DNA from: Fusobacterium sp.
GTDB lineage: Bacteria; Fusobacteriota; Fusobacteriia; Fusobacteriales; Fusobacteriaceae
Length of the DNA stretch: 64,000 nt
Direction: 5' to 3'
NCBI RefSeq assembly: GCF_032477075.1
Contig: NZ_JAWDXO010000005.1
Location: 1 to 64,000, forward strand
Part shown: positions 27,323-36,016 of the stretch, piece by piece
How the letters are laid out: every line of letters begins with the position of its first letter
Position numbering within the stretch: the first letter of the stretch is position 1
Translations under genes and position numbers: made by a program
Notes under the pieces: model-generated
Databases searched by the model: none
What the model saw: the letters and a program-made list of their open reading frames with translations, nothing else
Told to the model about the DNA's origin: nothing

Positions 27323-27406
27323 ATTTGCTTACTACTTCATATTATCTCTTTTTTGCAACTCTATTCATTTATTATTAAACCCAGTTCTTTCAAAAAAGAA
27401 ACTTAT

Positions 27407-27423
27407 ATGTATATACTCAATAA
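27407..27423 (-). repeat. Distant copy of the origin-type 17-bp repeat
   Basis: Reads TTATTGAGTATATACAT on the minus strand, a full match to the TTATTnnnnATATACAT family found at the putative origin. It lies in a 240-base intergenic stretch. Confidence 0.45.
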
Positions 27424-27561
27424 TAATTTTTATTCCACTACTATAATCTTATTTATATTTTTCTGATTCAACTATATTATTGGGTTAATATATATCTTTT
27501 ATACTCTTTATTTTTAAATTATATATACAGAAATTTATTTCTTTCTAAAAAATATTAAATA

Positions 27562-28062
27562 CTATTTTTTTAATTCTTCCATCAACTTAAAAATTTCATC
27601 CATTCCCATATCAAACATTCTGCTGTCTTCAGTAATAACAGAAAAATATTTTCTTACCTTATCTTCTCCAAACTCCATTTCCAGCTCATTCCAATATTTT
27701 GATTCTTTAGGAATAAATCCCAGAGTATCACTTCCTATTGAATCCATCCAAAAACGAATCTCATACTTAGGAGCAATCACTTTATTTAAATTTTTTATAG
27801 TAGTATCTCTATCTGCACCCTCTCCTGGATACTTTATAGTATATTCCCTATCTTTAAATTTTATAATCACATCAAATCCAATATCATTTTCTGATTCTCT
27901 GCCCTCTCCATCTAATTCTCCAGTTTGAAGAATTTTTTCACAATATTTTATTATTTCTTCATCATATTCACGCCAGTCTATCCATAAAATATCTTTGTCC
28001 TCCCATAATATATCAATTCTGTCCTCTACCTCTGCATTCAAATATTTTCTTATATTATCCAT
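27562..28062 (-). CDS. Conserved-looking acidic protein, unknown
   Basis: A 166-aa soluble, strongly acidic protein starting MDNIRKYLNAEVEDRIDILWEDKD. It has a GGAGGAGAAAG ribosome site and no membrane segment or signal peptide. Internal features are DVIIKFKDREYTIKYPGEGADRDTTI and the aromatic RFWMDSIGSDTLGFIPKESKYWNELE. Its size and charge resemble small immunity-type proteins, but no toxin gene is next to it and I do not recognise the family. Confidence 0.6.
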   Translation of the reverse strand: MDNIRKYLNAEVEDRIDILWEDKDILWIDWREYDEEIIKYCEKILQTGELDGEGRESENDIGFDVIIKFKDREYTIKYPGEGADRDTTIKNLNKVIAPKYEIRFWMDSIGSDTLGFIPKESKYWNELEMEFGEDKVRKYFSVITEDSRMFDMGMDEIFKLMEELKK

Positions 28063-28278
28063 CTTTCTCCTCCATAGTTTTTATTTGCATACTTTTAATA
28101 TAATTTCTTTTCAACTGTTTTATATTCATCTAACATATAAGTATAGTTTACATTATTTTTTCTATAAAATAAAGATTACCTTTTTAATATAAATTATTTT
28201 TATACTTTTTGCTATAAAAAAATATTTAAATACAGTATAATCAAGATAGGTTAAATTTAAATACAGGAGGTTATTCAT

Positions 28279-28821
28279 ATGAAAATTTTAATATTAAATG
28301 GAAGTCCCAGAATGAATGGAAATACTAGAACTGCTCTAAAAGCTATTGAATCTGGGATTGACACTTCAATAAATCAGGTAGAATTTGTAGACATAACAAA
28401 ATACAAATTAAGTGGATGTACAGGATGCAACAGCTGTCATACTAATGGGGGAACTTGTATTATAAAAGATGACTGTATCCCTCTAGTAGAAAAAATTTGT
28501 GAAGCTGATACTGTGATATTTGGTTCTGCTGTTTATTGGTGGGGAATAACTGCACAACTTAAAATGCTCATAGATAAAATATATTTTAAAAGTGCTGTTA
28601 TTTCTGAACAAAAGAAAAATATAGGAATAGTTGCTGTTGGAGCTGATGAACTAAGTGGAGAGCAATATGATCTTATCAGCAGACAGTTTAAATGTATCTG
28701 TGAATATCTGGACTGGAATCTTGTGATAAATGAGTCTATATCTGCTGCTGATATAGGAGATATGGCTAAACAAACTGAAAAAATAGAAGAATTAAAAGAG
28801 ATTGGAAAAGGTTTAAAATAA
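28279..28821 (+). CDS. Flavodoxin-fold NAD(P)H-dependent oxidoreductase
   Basis: A 180-aa flavoprotein. The FMN phosphate loop is LNGSPRMNGNTRTA at the N-terminus, and VIFGSAVYWWGITAQLKMLIDK near residue 80 is the family FMN/dimer region. A cysteine cluster GCTGCNSCHTNGGTC...DDC near residues 50-64 resembles that of iron-sulfur flavoproteins, though the spacing is slightly longer. The substrate is not readable. It has an AGGAGG ribosome site and its own terminator. Confidence 0.85.
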   Translation: MKILILNGSPRMNGNTRTALKAIESGIDTSINQVEFVDITKYKLSGCTGCNSCHTNGGTCIIKDDCIPLVEKICEADTVIFGSAVYWWGITAQLKMLIDKIYFKSAVISEQKKNIGIVAVGADELSGEQYDLISRQFKCICEYLDWNLVINESISAADIGDMAKQTEKIEELKEIGKGLK

Positions 28822-28883
28822 AAAAAATCAAATTTTATTTCTATGTATATACATATTAAAAAATTTATTTTGTAAACTGGAAA

Positions 28884-28920
28884 ATATCCTGAATAATATA
28901 ATATTATTCAGGATATTTTT
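28884..28920 (+). terminator. Terminator of the flavin reductase gene
   Basis: A 16-bp near-perfect stem (ATATCCTGAATAATAT with ATATTATTCAGGATAT) followed by TTTTTATT. Confidence 0.8.
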
Positions 28921-28982
28921 ATTCAATTTTCTCCTCTATTAATCAGTCTTTCTGTCTATAAATTTTTTTGAGACAATAAATT

Positions 28983-29237
28983 TTATTTTTTTTGGGGATA
29001 TATTTTCATTAGTTCCCTTGTTACTGGATTAGATATCATTCTTGGTTTTCTATCTAATATTTCAAAAGTTCCTCTTCTTACAAACTTTATCTTTTTATGT
29101 TTTATCAAAGCTTCTTTCATAGTTTCTAAAAAAATTTCTATCTCTTTTAGAGCCTGATTTATATCAATATAATTTTTCCCTATTTCTTGATATATTTTTG
29201 CAAAACTTCTCTTATTTATTATTTTCATCTCCTCCAT
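28983..29237 (-). CDS. HU-like DNA-binding protein lacking the last helix
   Basis: An 84-aa HU/IHF-like protein. The N-terminal helices (RSFAKIYQEIGKNYIDINQALKEIEIFLETMKEAL) and the beta saddle start (KIKFVRRGTFEILDRKPRMISNPVTRELMKIYP) fit the fold, including the RNPxT-like arm tip SNPVTRE. The protein stops directly after the arm, without the C-terminal KPGKxLK helix. Two starts are possible: ATG 29237, inside the ribosome site, or ATG 29228. It overlaps the neighbouring HU-like gene, so the two are co-translated. Confidence 0.7.
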   Translation of the reverse strand: MEEMKIINKRSFAKIYQEIGKNYIDINQALKEIEIFLETMKEALIKHKKIKFVRRGTFEILDRKPRMISNPVTRELMKIYPQKK

Positions 29238-29508
29238 TCACAAAATTTATTAATCCTTTTCCTGCTCTAAATTTTAATACTTTTTTAGGTTTAGTATATA
29301 TCTTTTCACAATTTCTTGGATCTACAGTTTTTCTAGATTTTACATTTTTTTCTTCAAATACTCCCCAATTTTTAAATATAACTTTTTTATCTTCCTCTAT
29401 AGCTTTCAATAATGCGTTCCAAAAATTATTTATTTTTTCTTTTGCTTCTTCTCTATTTTTAATACCATTTCTCTCTTTATAAAATTTAATAAATTCTGTT
29501 TCTGACAT
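29212..29508 (-). CDS. HU-like DNA-binding protein, divergent
   Basis: A 98-aa HU-family protein starting MSETEFIKFYKERNGIKNREEAKEKINNF. It has the GxF turn (FKNWGVFEEK), the arm (KSRKTVDPRNCEKIY) and the C-terminal RAGKGLINFV helix. The sequence is far from the usual housekeeping HU. Its end overlaps the start of the truncated HU-like gene by up to 26 bases. The two products could form a heterodimer. Confidence 0.75.
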   Translation of the reverse strand: MSETEFIKFYKERNGIKNREEAKEKINNFWNALLKAIEEDKKVIFKNWGVFEEKNVKSRKTVDPRNCEKIYTKPKKVLKFRAGKGLINFVNGGDENNK

Positions 29509-29784
29509 TTTTTCCCTCCAGTAAAATTATAATATGGTTTTCAACTTTTCTATTTCCTTTCATTTCATATATTTACACCTAAAATATTTTTAATTCTTTT
29601 TTATCACAGTATTCTCTTTTTAATAAAAAAAAGTATACTAATCTCACATTGTCTATTCTTATTTATAGTCTATTTTTAATTAATCTTTAGCAATTTAATT
29701 TTTTACTAAAACCTTCATTTTCCATATATATAAACTTATTTTCCATAATTTCAACTAGTCCATTTCTTTTATCTAACATTTTAT

Positions 29785-32352
29785 TTATACTTTATTTAGA
29801 TAGTGTATTTTATATTTATTTCCTTCCCATTCAACTACTTTAACTTTTAGTTGAATAAAAGTTCCATCATTTAATTCTACTTCTTCAGTGTAGAAATCTT
29901 CTATACAGTCAGAAATTTTACAGCATCTTTCACATGGCATTGATGACTGCCATATAAAAGAATGACATTTTTTGCCCAGACATTCCTCTCTGTTTTCTCC
30001 TAATTTTTCACAAGCAGGTTTATTAATATACATAACTTCAAGTGTTTCAACATCAGAAATAAATATCATTTCAAAAATTTGATCCAATACCCATTCAACA
30101 TTTTTTAAATGACTGATAGGAGAATACTTTTCCATTTTCTCTGTATATATTTTATAACTATTTTTTCCTGATATTTTAGCTGAAAGTAATGCCATATCTG
30201 CATTATAATATAAGGAATCATAATCAATATCTTTAGAAGTAAAACAGACACCTGCTGAACATGTTATAATAATATCTGTCTCTATATTTTTTACCTTTTC
30301 AAAAAAATTATTCATCATAAAACTTATTTCCTTTTCACTAGTACTGCTTATGGTAAATACTATAAATTCATCTCCACCTAATCTTGAAATACTATCTATC
30401 TCAGAAAAACTCCTTTTTAAATTCTTTGATATCTGTTTAAGTATTCCATCTCCTTTTACATGCCCATATTTATCATTTATTCTTTTAAAATTATCAATAT
30501 CAATAATAATGAAAGCTCCTTCTATATCATTGTTTTCTAATATTTTATTGACTCTTTTCTTAAATTCTCTCCTATTCAACAGTCCTGTTAATGGATCATG
30601 TTCTGAGTAATATTTCAGATCATAAATCATATTTTTTATATTTAAATCAAGTTCATCTGATTTTACTATTTTAAATAATTCTTTATCTTTTAAATTTAAT
30701 AATTCTCCTGTTTTATTTGAAGATATTGCAGATCTATTTTCAACAAAAATTTTATCTAATTTATCTTCTGATATTGGTGGAGAATAATAATATCCTTGAG
30801 CATACTGGCATCCTATATTCTTGAGAATATCAACCTGCTCTTTAGTTTCTACTCCTTCAGCTATTACTGCCAAATGAAGTTCTTCTGCTAAATTTATTAT
30901 TACTTTCAGGAGAATTCTGCTGTTTTTATTCTTTTCTATACTATGTACAAATTCCATATCCAGTTTTAAAATATCTATAGGTAATTTCGCCAGCATATTT
31001 AAAGATGAGTATCCAGTTCCAAAATCATCCATCTCTATTACAAATCCAATTTTTTTAAGCCTTTTAACTCCTTCTATTATCTGTTCAGAATTTTCTGTAT
31101 AAGCAGATTCTGTTATTTCAAGATGTAAAGCTTTAGAAGATATATTATATTTTTTTACTAATTCTATTAATAACTCAGGGAGATTATTATTATATAGATT
31201 TATACGAGATACATTTACTGAAATCAATTTTTTACAAGCTTCCTCCCATACAAAGTAATCAATTTCTGTAATAAATCCATTTCTTTCAAAAAGCCCTATA
31301 AATGCTTCTGGAAATATCATTCCTTTTTTAGGATAATCCCATCTTACCAATGCCTCTGCTCCCACTATTTTCTCAGTTTTAAAATCATATTTTGGTTGGT
31401 AAAATACTTTAAATCTCCTTTCTGCAAGAGAAAGTTTCATATCATTTATAAGCATCTGTTCCTGAAGAAGCTCTTTACGAATAGAATCATTATAATATGC
31501 ATATTTTTTATCATATTTATTTTTTACTGTATTTGCTGCAAACATAGCTCTGTCACACATTAATTCAATTGAAACATTTTTATCTTCTACCTGATATATT
31601 CCATAATGTATAATTATATTCATATTTTTATTAAATTCTGATATTTTTTTAGATATATTTTCCAAAATTTTTTCTATATTAACTACATCAGCAACACATA
31701 TAATAAAATGGTCTGCTTCTGATCTTCCACATATTCCATAACCATTTATTTCTCCATTAATTATGTTTGCTGTATATTTCAGTAATCTGTCTCCTTCCTT
31801 ACTTCCATATACATCATTTACAAGCTTAAATTTTGCTATATCAGCAAATACAATATAATATTTGCTTTTTGGTAAATCTTTAAAAAATGCTGTACATTTA
31901 AGATAAAAAAAGTCCTTGCTATATATTCCAGTAAGAGTATCTTTTTCTATTTTATTTACAAAGGAAGATGATTCACGCATTTTGATAATATTGGCAAGTC
32001 TGTGAAGAATGATAGCTGGTCTATAGGGCTTTACTAAAAAATCTGCAGCTCCCCTTGATAAAGCTTCCACTTCAGCAGCTTCATCTTCATATTGGTTGGT
32101 TACCACTACAGGTATATGAACTAAATCTGGATCTTTCATTTTTTCAGATAAAAAAGTATAGCCATCCATTATTGGCATAGCAATATCAAGAAGTACTGCT
32201 GAAATATTTTCTTTCTCTTTTTTTAGTATTTCCAATGCCTCTTTTCCATTTTCTGCCTGCAGGACTTTATAAGTAGAACCTAAAATATTATCCAATATTG
32301 TACGGTTTATATAATTATCATCAACTATTAATACCACCTTCATTACAGGCAT
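29785..32352 (-). CDS. REC-GGDEF-EAL-GGDEF-PAS signalling protein
   Basis: An 855-aa cyclic-di-GMP-type regulator without membrane segments. Domain order: receiver (about 5-120; VLIVDDN, LLDIAMP, KPY); a degenerate GGDEF domain (about 130-290; GRSEADHF in place of GGDEF); an EAL domain (about 300-540; EALVRWDYP, LEITES, DDFGTGYSSL, EGVET); a second GGDEF domain (about 575-740; SRLGGDEFIVF, intact); and a PAS-like C-terminus with a Cys cluster (MPCERCCKISDC). In EAL, the stretch between the WEEACKKL helix and SVNVSR is about a turn shorter than usual. It is alone in its transcription unit, with AAGGAG before ATG. The gap 29509-29784 downstream holds no gene that I can see. Confidence 0.9.
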   Translation of the reverse strand: MPVMKVVLIVDDNYINRTILDNILGSTYKVLQAENGKEALEILKKEKENISAVLLDIAMPIMDGYTFLSEKMKDPDLVHIPVVVTNQYEDEAAEVEALSRGAADFLVKPYRPAIILHRLANIIKMRESSSFVNKIEKDTLTGIYSKDFFYLKCTAFFKDLPKSKYYIVFADIAKFKLVNDVYGSKEGDRLLKYTANIINGEINGYGICGRSEADHFIICVADVVNIEKILENISKKISEFNKNMNIIIHYGIYQVEDKNVSIELMCDRAMFAANTVKNKYDKKYAYYNDSIRKELLQEQMLINDMKLSLAERRFKVFYQPKYDFKTEKIVGAEALVRWDYPKKGMIFPEAFIGLFERNGFITEIDYFVWEEACKKLISVNVSRINLYNNNLPELLIELVKKYNISSKALHLEITESAYTENSEQIIEGVKRLKKIGFVIEMDDFGTGYSSLNMLAKLPIDILKLDMEFVHSIEKNKNSRILLKVIINLAEELHLAVIAEGVETKEQVDILKNIGCQYAQGYYYSPPISEDKLDKIFVENRSAISSNKTGELLNLKDKELFKIVKSDELDLNIKNMIYDLKYYSEHDPLTGLLNRREFKKRVNKILENNDIEGAFIIIDIDNFKRINDKYGHVKGDGILKQISKNLKRSFSEIDSISRLGGDEFIVFTISSTSEKEISFMMNNFFEKVKNIETDIIITCSAGVCFTSKDIDYDSLYYNADMALLSAKISGKNSYKIYTEKMEKYSPISHLKNVEWVLDQIFEMIFISDVETLEVMYINKPACEKLGENREECLGKKCHSFIWQSSMPCERCCKISDCIEDFYTEEVELNDGTFIQLKVKVVEWEGNKYKIHYLNKV

Positions 32353-32771
32353 TATTTTCTCCTTTATCTATTTTTTTAATACAAAAAGAAACTTTTACTT
32401 ATTTTTATGCTTGATAAATTATGTCTATACCTATAAAATTATATTTTTAATTATAAAGTTATTTAAATTTTATATTAATATTTTTCTGAATATTTTTTAT
32501 TTTCAATATTATATTTTCTTAAATAAATATAACTTTAATTATTTCATTATATATCTTTAAATTTAATTTTTCAACTTAAATATTTCTAATTTAAATTTCC
32601 ATATATAAAATTTAGTATTTTATTACTATCCATATACATATAATTAATATATCTGACCATGACTATTTAGTAGTATTGCTTCTCTCCATTATTACACCTT
32701 ACTAATAAAATTTTTATTTATAGAATTTTTTAGCAGCAGAAAAATTTCTTAAATAAATTTGAAATAAAAAA

Positions 32772-32794
32772 CACCCTTTAAAATATGAAGGGTG
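32772..32794 (-). terminator. Terminator of the LUD gene
   Basis: CACCCTT/AAGGGTG stem followed on the minus strand by GTTTTTTATTT. The gap 32353-32771 before it is very AT-rich; apart from a loose copy of the 17-bp repeat core at 620-639 of this kilobase, I see nothing there. Confidence 0.7.
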
Positions 32795-32806
32795 CTAATA
32801 AATTAT

Positions 32807-33442
32807 TTAAAATCCTAAATCTTCTTTTACTAAAATTACTTTTATTCTTCCAATATGCCTGCTATAACGTGTAATTAATATCTGGCAGCATACTGTATCT
32901 GGTTTTTTACAGTCATAACAGCATCCAGTCTTTTTGCATGGAGTATCTATATCAAATCTCTGGGCATTGAGGGGTGCAGCAGTGTTTCTAGCCCGTGACA
33001 TAGCATCTTCCACACTTTTTACTACCTTATTCATTCCTATTATCATCACTACATGCTTTGGTCCATAGCATATAGCTGCTACTCTATTTGAATTTCCATC
33101 TATATTTACTAAAACCCCATCTTCTGAAACTGCATTAGAACTGACAAGGAAGTAATCACAGGAAAATATATCACGCATAAGTTTTTCTGATTCTTCTTGG
33201 GAAGAGCTCTGTTCTCTGTCTATGACTTTATAGTTACCCATTTTTACAGCTTTTTTCAACCCTATTTCCTCTATGCTTGCTGACCCTCCCCAACCTACAC
33301 TGCTTCCTTCTGGTATAAGTTCAAGAGCTTTTTTTAAAGCATCTTCTTTTGTATCCACAAAAAAAGCTTCCATATTTCTTGATTTTAAAGCTTTTACCAC
33401 TTGTTCTCCACGTAAAGAATCTCTCACTTCTTTTATTGTCAT
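32807..33442 (-). CDS. LUD-domain protein (LutC/DUF162-like)
   Basis: A 211-aa protein of the lactate-utilisation LUD family (PF02589). The core is EGSSVGWGGSASIEEIGL, FSCDYFLVSSNAVSEDGVLVNIDG, VVMIIGMNKVV and ARNTAAPLNAQRF. A cysteine-rich tail (CKKTGCCYDCKKPDTVCC) may bind a metal or cluster. AGGAGG lies 8 bases before the ATG at 33442; an upstream in-frame extension includes the ribosome site itself and is unlikely. No lutA or lutB partner is nearby, so the substrate is open. Confidence 0.85.
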   Translation of the reverse strand: MTIKEVRDSLRGEQVVKALKSRNMEAFFVDTKEDALKKALELIPEGSSVGWGGSASIEEIGLKKAVKMGNYKVIDREQSSSQEESEKLMRDIFSCDYFLVSSNAVSEDGVLVNIDGNSNRVAAICYGPKHVVMIIGMNKVVKSVEDAMSRARNTAAPLNAQRFDIDTPCKKTGCCYDCKKPDTVCCQILITRYSRHIGRIKVILVKEDLGF

Positions 33443-33533
33443 AACATTTTCCTCCTTATGTATAAAATCTATATTAATTTTATTAATGAGCATATACATA
33501 TATAATCACCAGATAACTTGATAAGTTTACTCT

Positions 33534-34337
33534 CTATATTTCAAGTTTTTCAAGCATATATAAAAGTCCTTCTCTATCATTATCCAGTGTTATATGTTCC
33601 ACTTGAGATTTTACTTCTGCAGGAGCATTTCCCATGGCAACTCCCATTCCTGTTGCTTTCAGCATATCTACATCATTATAGTTATCCCCAAAAGAAATTG
33701 TTTTTTCCATAGGAATTCCCTTTATTCTGCACAGTACTTCTACTGCATTGGATTTTAAAGCCTTTCCATCCATTATTTCTAAATATGTTTCTTTAGATCT
33801 ATATATTGAAAGTTCTGGATAAATTGCTTTAAGCCTTTTTTCTACTTCTGCTATCTTTTCAGGAGCTCCCATACACATTATCTTATGTACTTCTGTATCC
33901 TTTTCAAGAAGTTCTTTAAAATCTCCTTTAAAGCACTTTAAGTTAGTAATTTCTTCTTCTTGTTTTATCCAATAATCACTGTCATCAAATGATATCCACT
34001 TACTATTTGAATAAATACTTATACATATATCCTTCCATTCCTTTTTTACGCTTTCTGTTATTTTTTCAGCTTTTTTTGGGGATATGCCATTACTTTTAAG
34101 AATTCTGCCATCTGCATCTAATACTAGTCCACCACTATAAGCAACTATTGGAGCTTTTATCCCTACAGTTTTCTGTATAGGATATATCCCTTCAGGCATT
34201 CGTGCTGATACAAGAATAAAGGGTATTCCCTTTTTCTCTAACTCTTTTATTTTTTTCTTGGTATTTTCCCTTACTTGATGTTTTGAATCCAAAAGAGTTC
34301 CATCTATATCACTGAATACCATTTTATATTTCATCAT
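33534..34337 (-). CDS. Cof-type HAD phosphatase
   Basis: A 267-aa class IIB HAD hydrolase. Motif I is FSDIDGTLLDS, motif II LVSARMP, then DGKALKSNAVEVLC with the conserved Lys and ISFGDNYNDVDMLKATGMGVAMGNA as motif IV. Likely a sugar-phosphate or cofactor phosphatase; the substrate is unknown. AGGAGGGAAAG precedes the ATG at 34337; an upstream ATG has no ribosome site. Confidence 0.87.
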   Translation of the reverse strand: MMKYKMVFSDIDGTLLDSKHQVRENTKKKIKELEKKGIPFILVSARMPEGIYPIQKTVGIKAPIVAYSGGLVLDADGRILKSNGISPKKAEKITESVKKEWKDICISIYSNSKWISFDDSDYWIKQEEEITNLKCFKGDFKELLEKDTEVHKIMCMGAPEKIAEVEKRLKAIYPELSIYRSKETYLEIMDGKALKSNAVEVLCRIKGIPMEKTISFGDNYNDVDMLKATGMGVAMGNAPAEVKSQVEHITLDNDREGLLYMLEKLEI

Positions 34338-34485
34338 CTTTCCCTCCTTTAAGAAGCACTTTAGTTTCATTCAGCTTTATATTTATACTTTTAATTATTC
34401 TATATTTATTATAGCTAAAAAGGAGCATAAAGTATATTCTATATTTTAGGGAAATAAAATATTTAAATACAATATGTTATAACTA

Positions 34486-34581
34486 CTATCTCTTAGCAAT
34501 CATTTCAATTTCAACTTTTGCTCCCATTGGTAATCCTGTTACTGAAAAACATGATCTGGCAGGATAAGAACTCTTAAATTT
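34486..34581 (-). pseudogene. Remnant of a RidA-family gene (C-terminal end only)
   Basis: Minus-strand translation gives YPARSCFSVTGLPMGAKVEIE followed by MIAKR and a stop. This is the C-terminal signature of RidA/YjgF/UK114 reactive-intermediate deaminases. The reading frame has no start and runs straight into the stop region of the methyltransferase gene, so the front of the gene has been lost. Confidence 0.7.
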
Positions 34582-35410
34582 TTTCTGCATAAATACACAG
34601 AGTAGAATTATCCTTACTTTCTTTTTCTCCAGCAACATTATTAAAAAATTTAAATCCTGAAAATCCTCCCATTTCTAATTCTTTTCTTATAGAATTTTTA
34701 TTAAAAATATGATTCCAAATATTGTAACATTCACATTGATTTTCAGTTATTATAATATACTGTTCTAAAGATACCATTGATTCTCTGTAAATACTATTTC
34801 TTTGAATACATGAATATGGTTCATCACTCCAAAATCCACTATTTTCATATGTTATTTCTGTTTTTTCCTGAAATTTTTCATAAAAATTTTCTATAAATAC
34901 ATCTAAAATCAGTATTCCACCTGGTTTTAAAGCCTTATATATCTTCTTTAAAAAAATTTTTCTATCATCAGGAGAAAGTACCCCTAAATCACAATATATA
35001 AGTACTGCTATATCAAATTCAGCATCATAATCTATTTCAAGATAATTCATATATTTATATTTTATTTTCATATTTTTTTTAGCTGCTGAATCTACAGCAT
35101 ACTCTATTGAACGTTTTGAAAAATCTATCCCTGTGACATCAAATCCCTTATTATAAAACTTTTCTGCATATATACCAGGACCACATCCTAAATCAAGAAG
35201 TTTTCTATTACTTCTATTTTCTCCTAAAGATGTTATCCATTCTACTGATTTTTCTATAAAATCATGTTTCCTTGAAGCTCCTTCTTCATCAGGACTGAGA
35301 TGAGCTTTCAGCATAAACTTAGATATATGTTCATCATCCCAAAACTTTTTACTGCTTGGAGCATATTCTGTTGGTTTTTCCTTGAGGTAATTAATTAATT
35401 TTTTCTTCAT
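34574..35410 (-). CDS. Class I SAM-dependent methyltransferase
   Basis: A 278-aa methyltransferase. SAM motif I is KLLDLGCGPGIYAEKFYNKGFDVTGIDFS (about 70-100), followed by YMNYLEIDYDAEFDIAVLIYCDLGVLSPDDR (motifs II-III) and LKPGGILILDVF. The substrate is not clear. GGAG lies 8 bases before ATG. A 235-base structured leader with a terminator-like hairpin precedes the gene, which suggests conditional expression. Its end overlaps a RidA remnant, so a deletion has fixed its present 3' border. Confidence 0.85.
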   Translation of the reverse strand: MKKKLINYLKEKPTEYAPSSKKFWDDEHISKFMLKAHLSPDEEGASRKHDFIEKSVEWITSLGENRSNRKLLDLGCGPGIYAEKFYNKGFDVTGIDFSKRSIEYAVDSAAKKNMKIKYKYMNYLEIDYDAEFDIAVLIYCDLGVLSPDDRKIFLKKIYKALKPGGILILDVFIENFYEKFQEKTEITYENSGFWSDEPYSCIQRNSIYRESMVSLEQYIIITENQCECYNIWNHIFNKNSIRKELEMGGFSGFKFFNNVAGEKESKDNSTLCIYAEKI

Positions 35411-35435
35411 AGTTGGTCTCCTTTTGATTTATTTC

Positions 35436-35671
35436 AGTGATATGAGAATAAAAAAAAGCTGTGGTTTACCCACAGCTGGAAAATCATTATAGCCAGTGTG
35501 AAATAAATGGTTAAAATCATATGAACGCAAAAAAGCTGCAGTCAACAGCTGAAAAATTTTGTTCAATTATGATTACCTTTCATTTCCATGACATTCTCAT
35601 ATTACTGATTGTATAATATCAAGTATGTTGGACTACCTCACCTCAAATAGAATATTTTCTCATATCACTTT
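35436..35671 (-). ncRNA. Structured leader or small RNA upstream of the methyltransferase
   Basis: The minus-strand transcript expected from the promoter at 35678-35706 would begin with AGUGAUAUGAGAA and meets its perfect 13-base complement at 35436-35448, 26 bases before the methyltransferase start. Inside, GGUAAUCAUAAUUGAAC can pair with GUUCAUAUGAUUUUAACC and the helix continues outward, giving a long rod. A strong terminator hairpin and a weaker one lie in the 3' part. It does not match any riboswitch class that I can recall. A riboswitch-like attenuator, a 6S-like rod or a MITE with 13-bp ends are the options. Confidence 0.45.
35450..35477 (-). terminator. Terminator hairpin within the methyltransferase leader
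   Basis: Perfect stem AGCTGTGG/CCACAGCT with a four-base loop, followed on the minus strand by eight T. It lies only 40 bases before the gene start, so it either ends a small RNA or attenuates the gene. Confidence 0.75.
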
Positions 35672-35677
35672 AAAGAT

Positions 35678-35706
35678 ATGATACTATAAAATAAAATTAT
35701 TGTCAA
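35678..35706 (-). promoter_or_regulatory. Promoter of the structured leader
   Basis: Minus-strand -35 TTGACA (701-706 of this kilobase) and -10 TATCAT (678-683), spacer 17. Confidence 0.65.
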
Positions 35707-35710
35707 AAAA

Positions 35711-35738
35711 TAAAAAAACTGCCCTTTTCAGACAGTTT
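35711..35738 (-). terminator. Terminator of tRNA-Gln
   Basis: Stem AACTGTC/GGCAGTT followed on the minus strand by TTTTTTTATTTTTT, 15 bases after the tRNA 3' end. Confidence 0.75.
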
Positions 35739-35752
35739 GGTTTTTTAATTGG

Positions 35753-35827
35753 TGGCTGGGCTGGATGGATTCGAACCAGCGCATGACGGAGTCAAAGTCC
35801 GTTGCCTTACCGCTTGGCGACAGCCCA
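35753..35827 (-). tRNA. tRNA-Gln (anticodon TTG)
   Basis: A complete cloverleaf on the minus strand, 75 bases with CCA encoded. Acceptor stem TGGGCTG/CAGCCCA, discriminator G, anticodon stem-loop CGGA-CTTTGAC-TCCG giving TTG, and T-arm GGTTCGAATCC. It is a single tRNA unit with its own promoter and terminator. Confidence 0.97.
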
Positions 35828-35838
35828 ACAACAGTATA

Positions 35839-35867
35839 ATAGTATCAAATTTATCTTTGTTTGTCAA
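35839..35867 (-). promoter_or_regulatory. Promoter of tRNA-Gln
   Basis: Minus-strand -35 TTGACA (862-867) and -10 TACTAT (839-844) with a 17-base spacer, about 5 bases short of the tRNA leader. Confidence 0.65.
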
Positions 35868-36016
35868 TAAAATTTTTGAAAATATCCAAAAAAAATTTAT
35901 TTCCAGCTGATTTCAGCTCATTTAACTCTGTACTACTATTTTATTTTCACAAAAAAAGATATGATATATATATCTAAAGAGCTCTTAGAAAAACTAAAAT
36001 AGCAGGAGGTAATATA

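Noticed and set aside
27196..27378. 60-residue ORF MEVFNEGTYINFKH in the gap after the MATE gene
   Set aside because: Its ATG is part of the TGGAGG ribosome site of another frame and it has none of its own.
33443..33499. N-terminal extension of the LUD protein
   Set aside because: The extension includes the AGGAGG ribosome site in frame and does not match the family.
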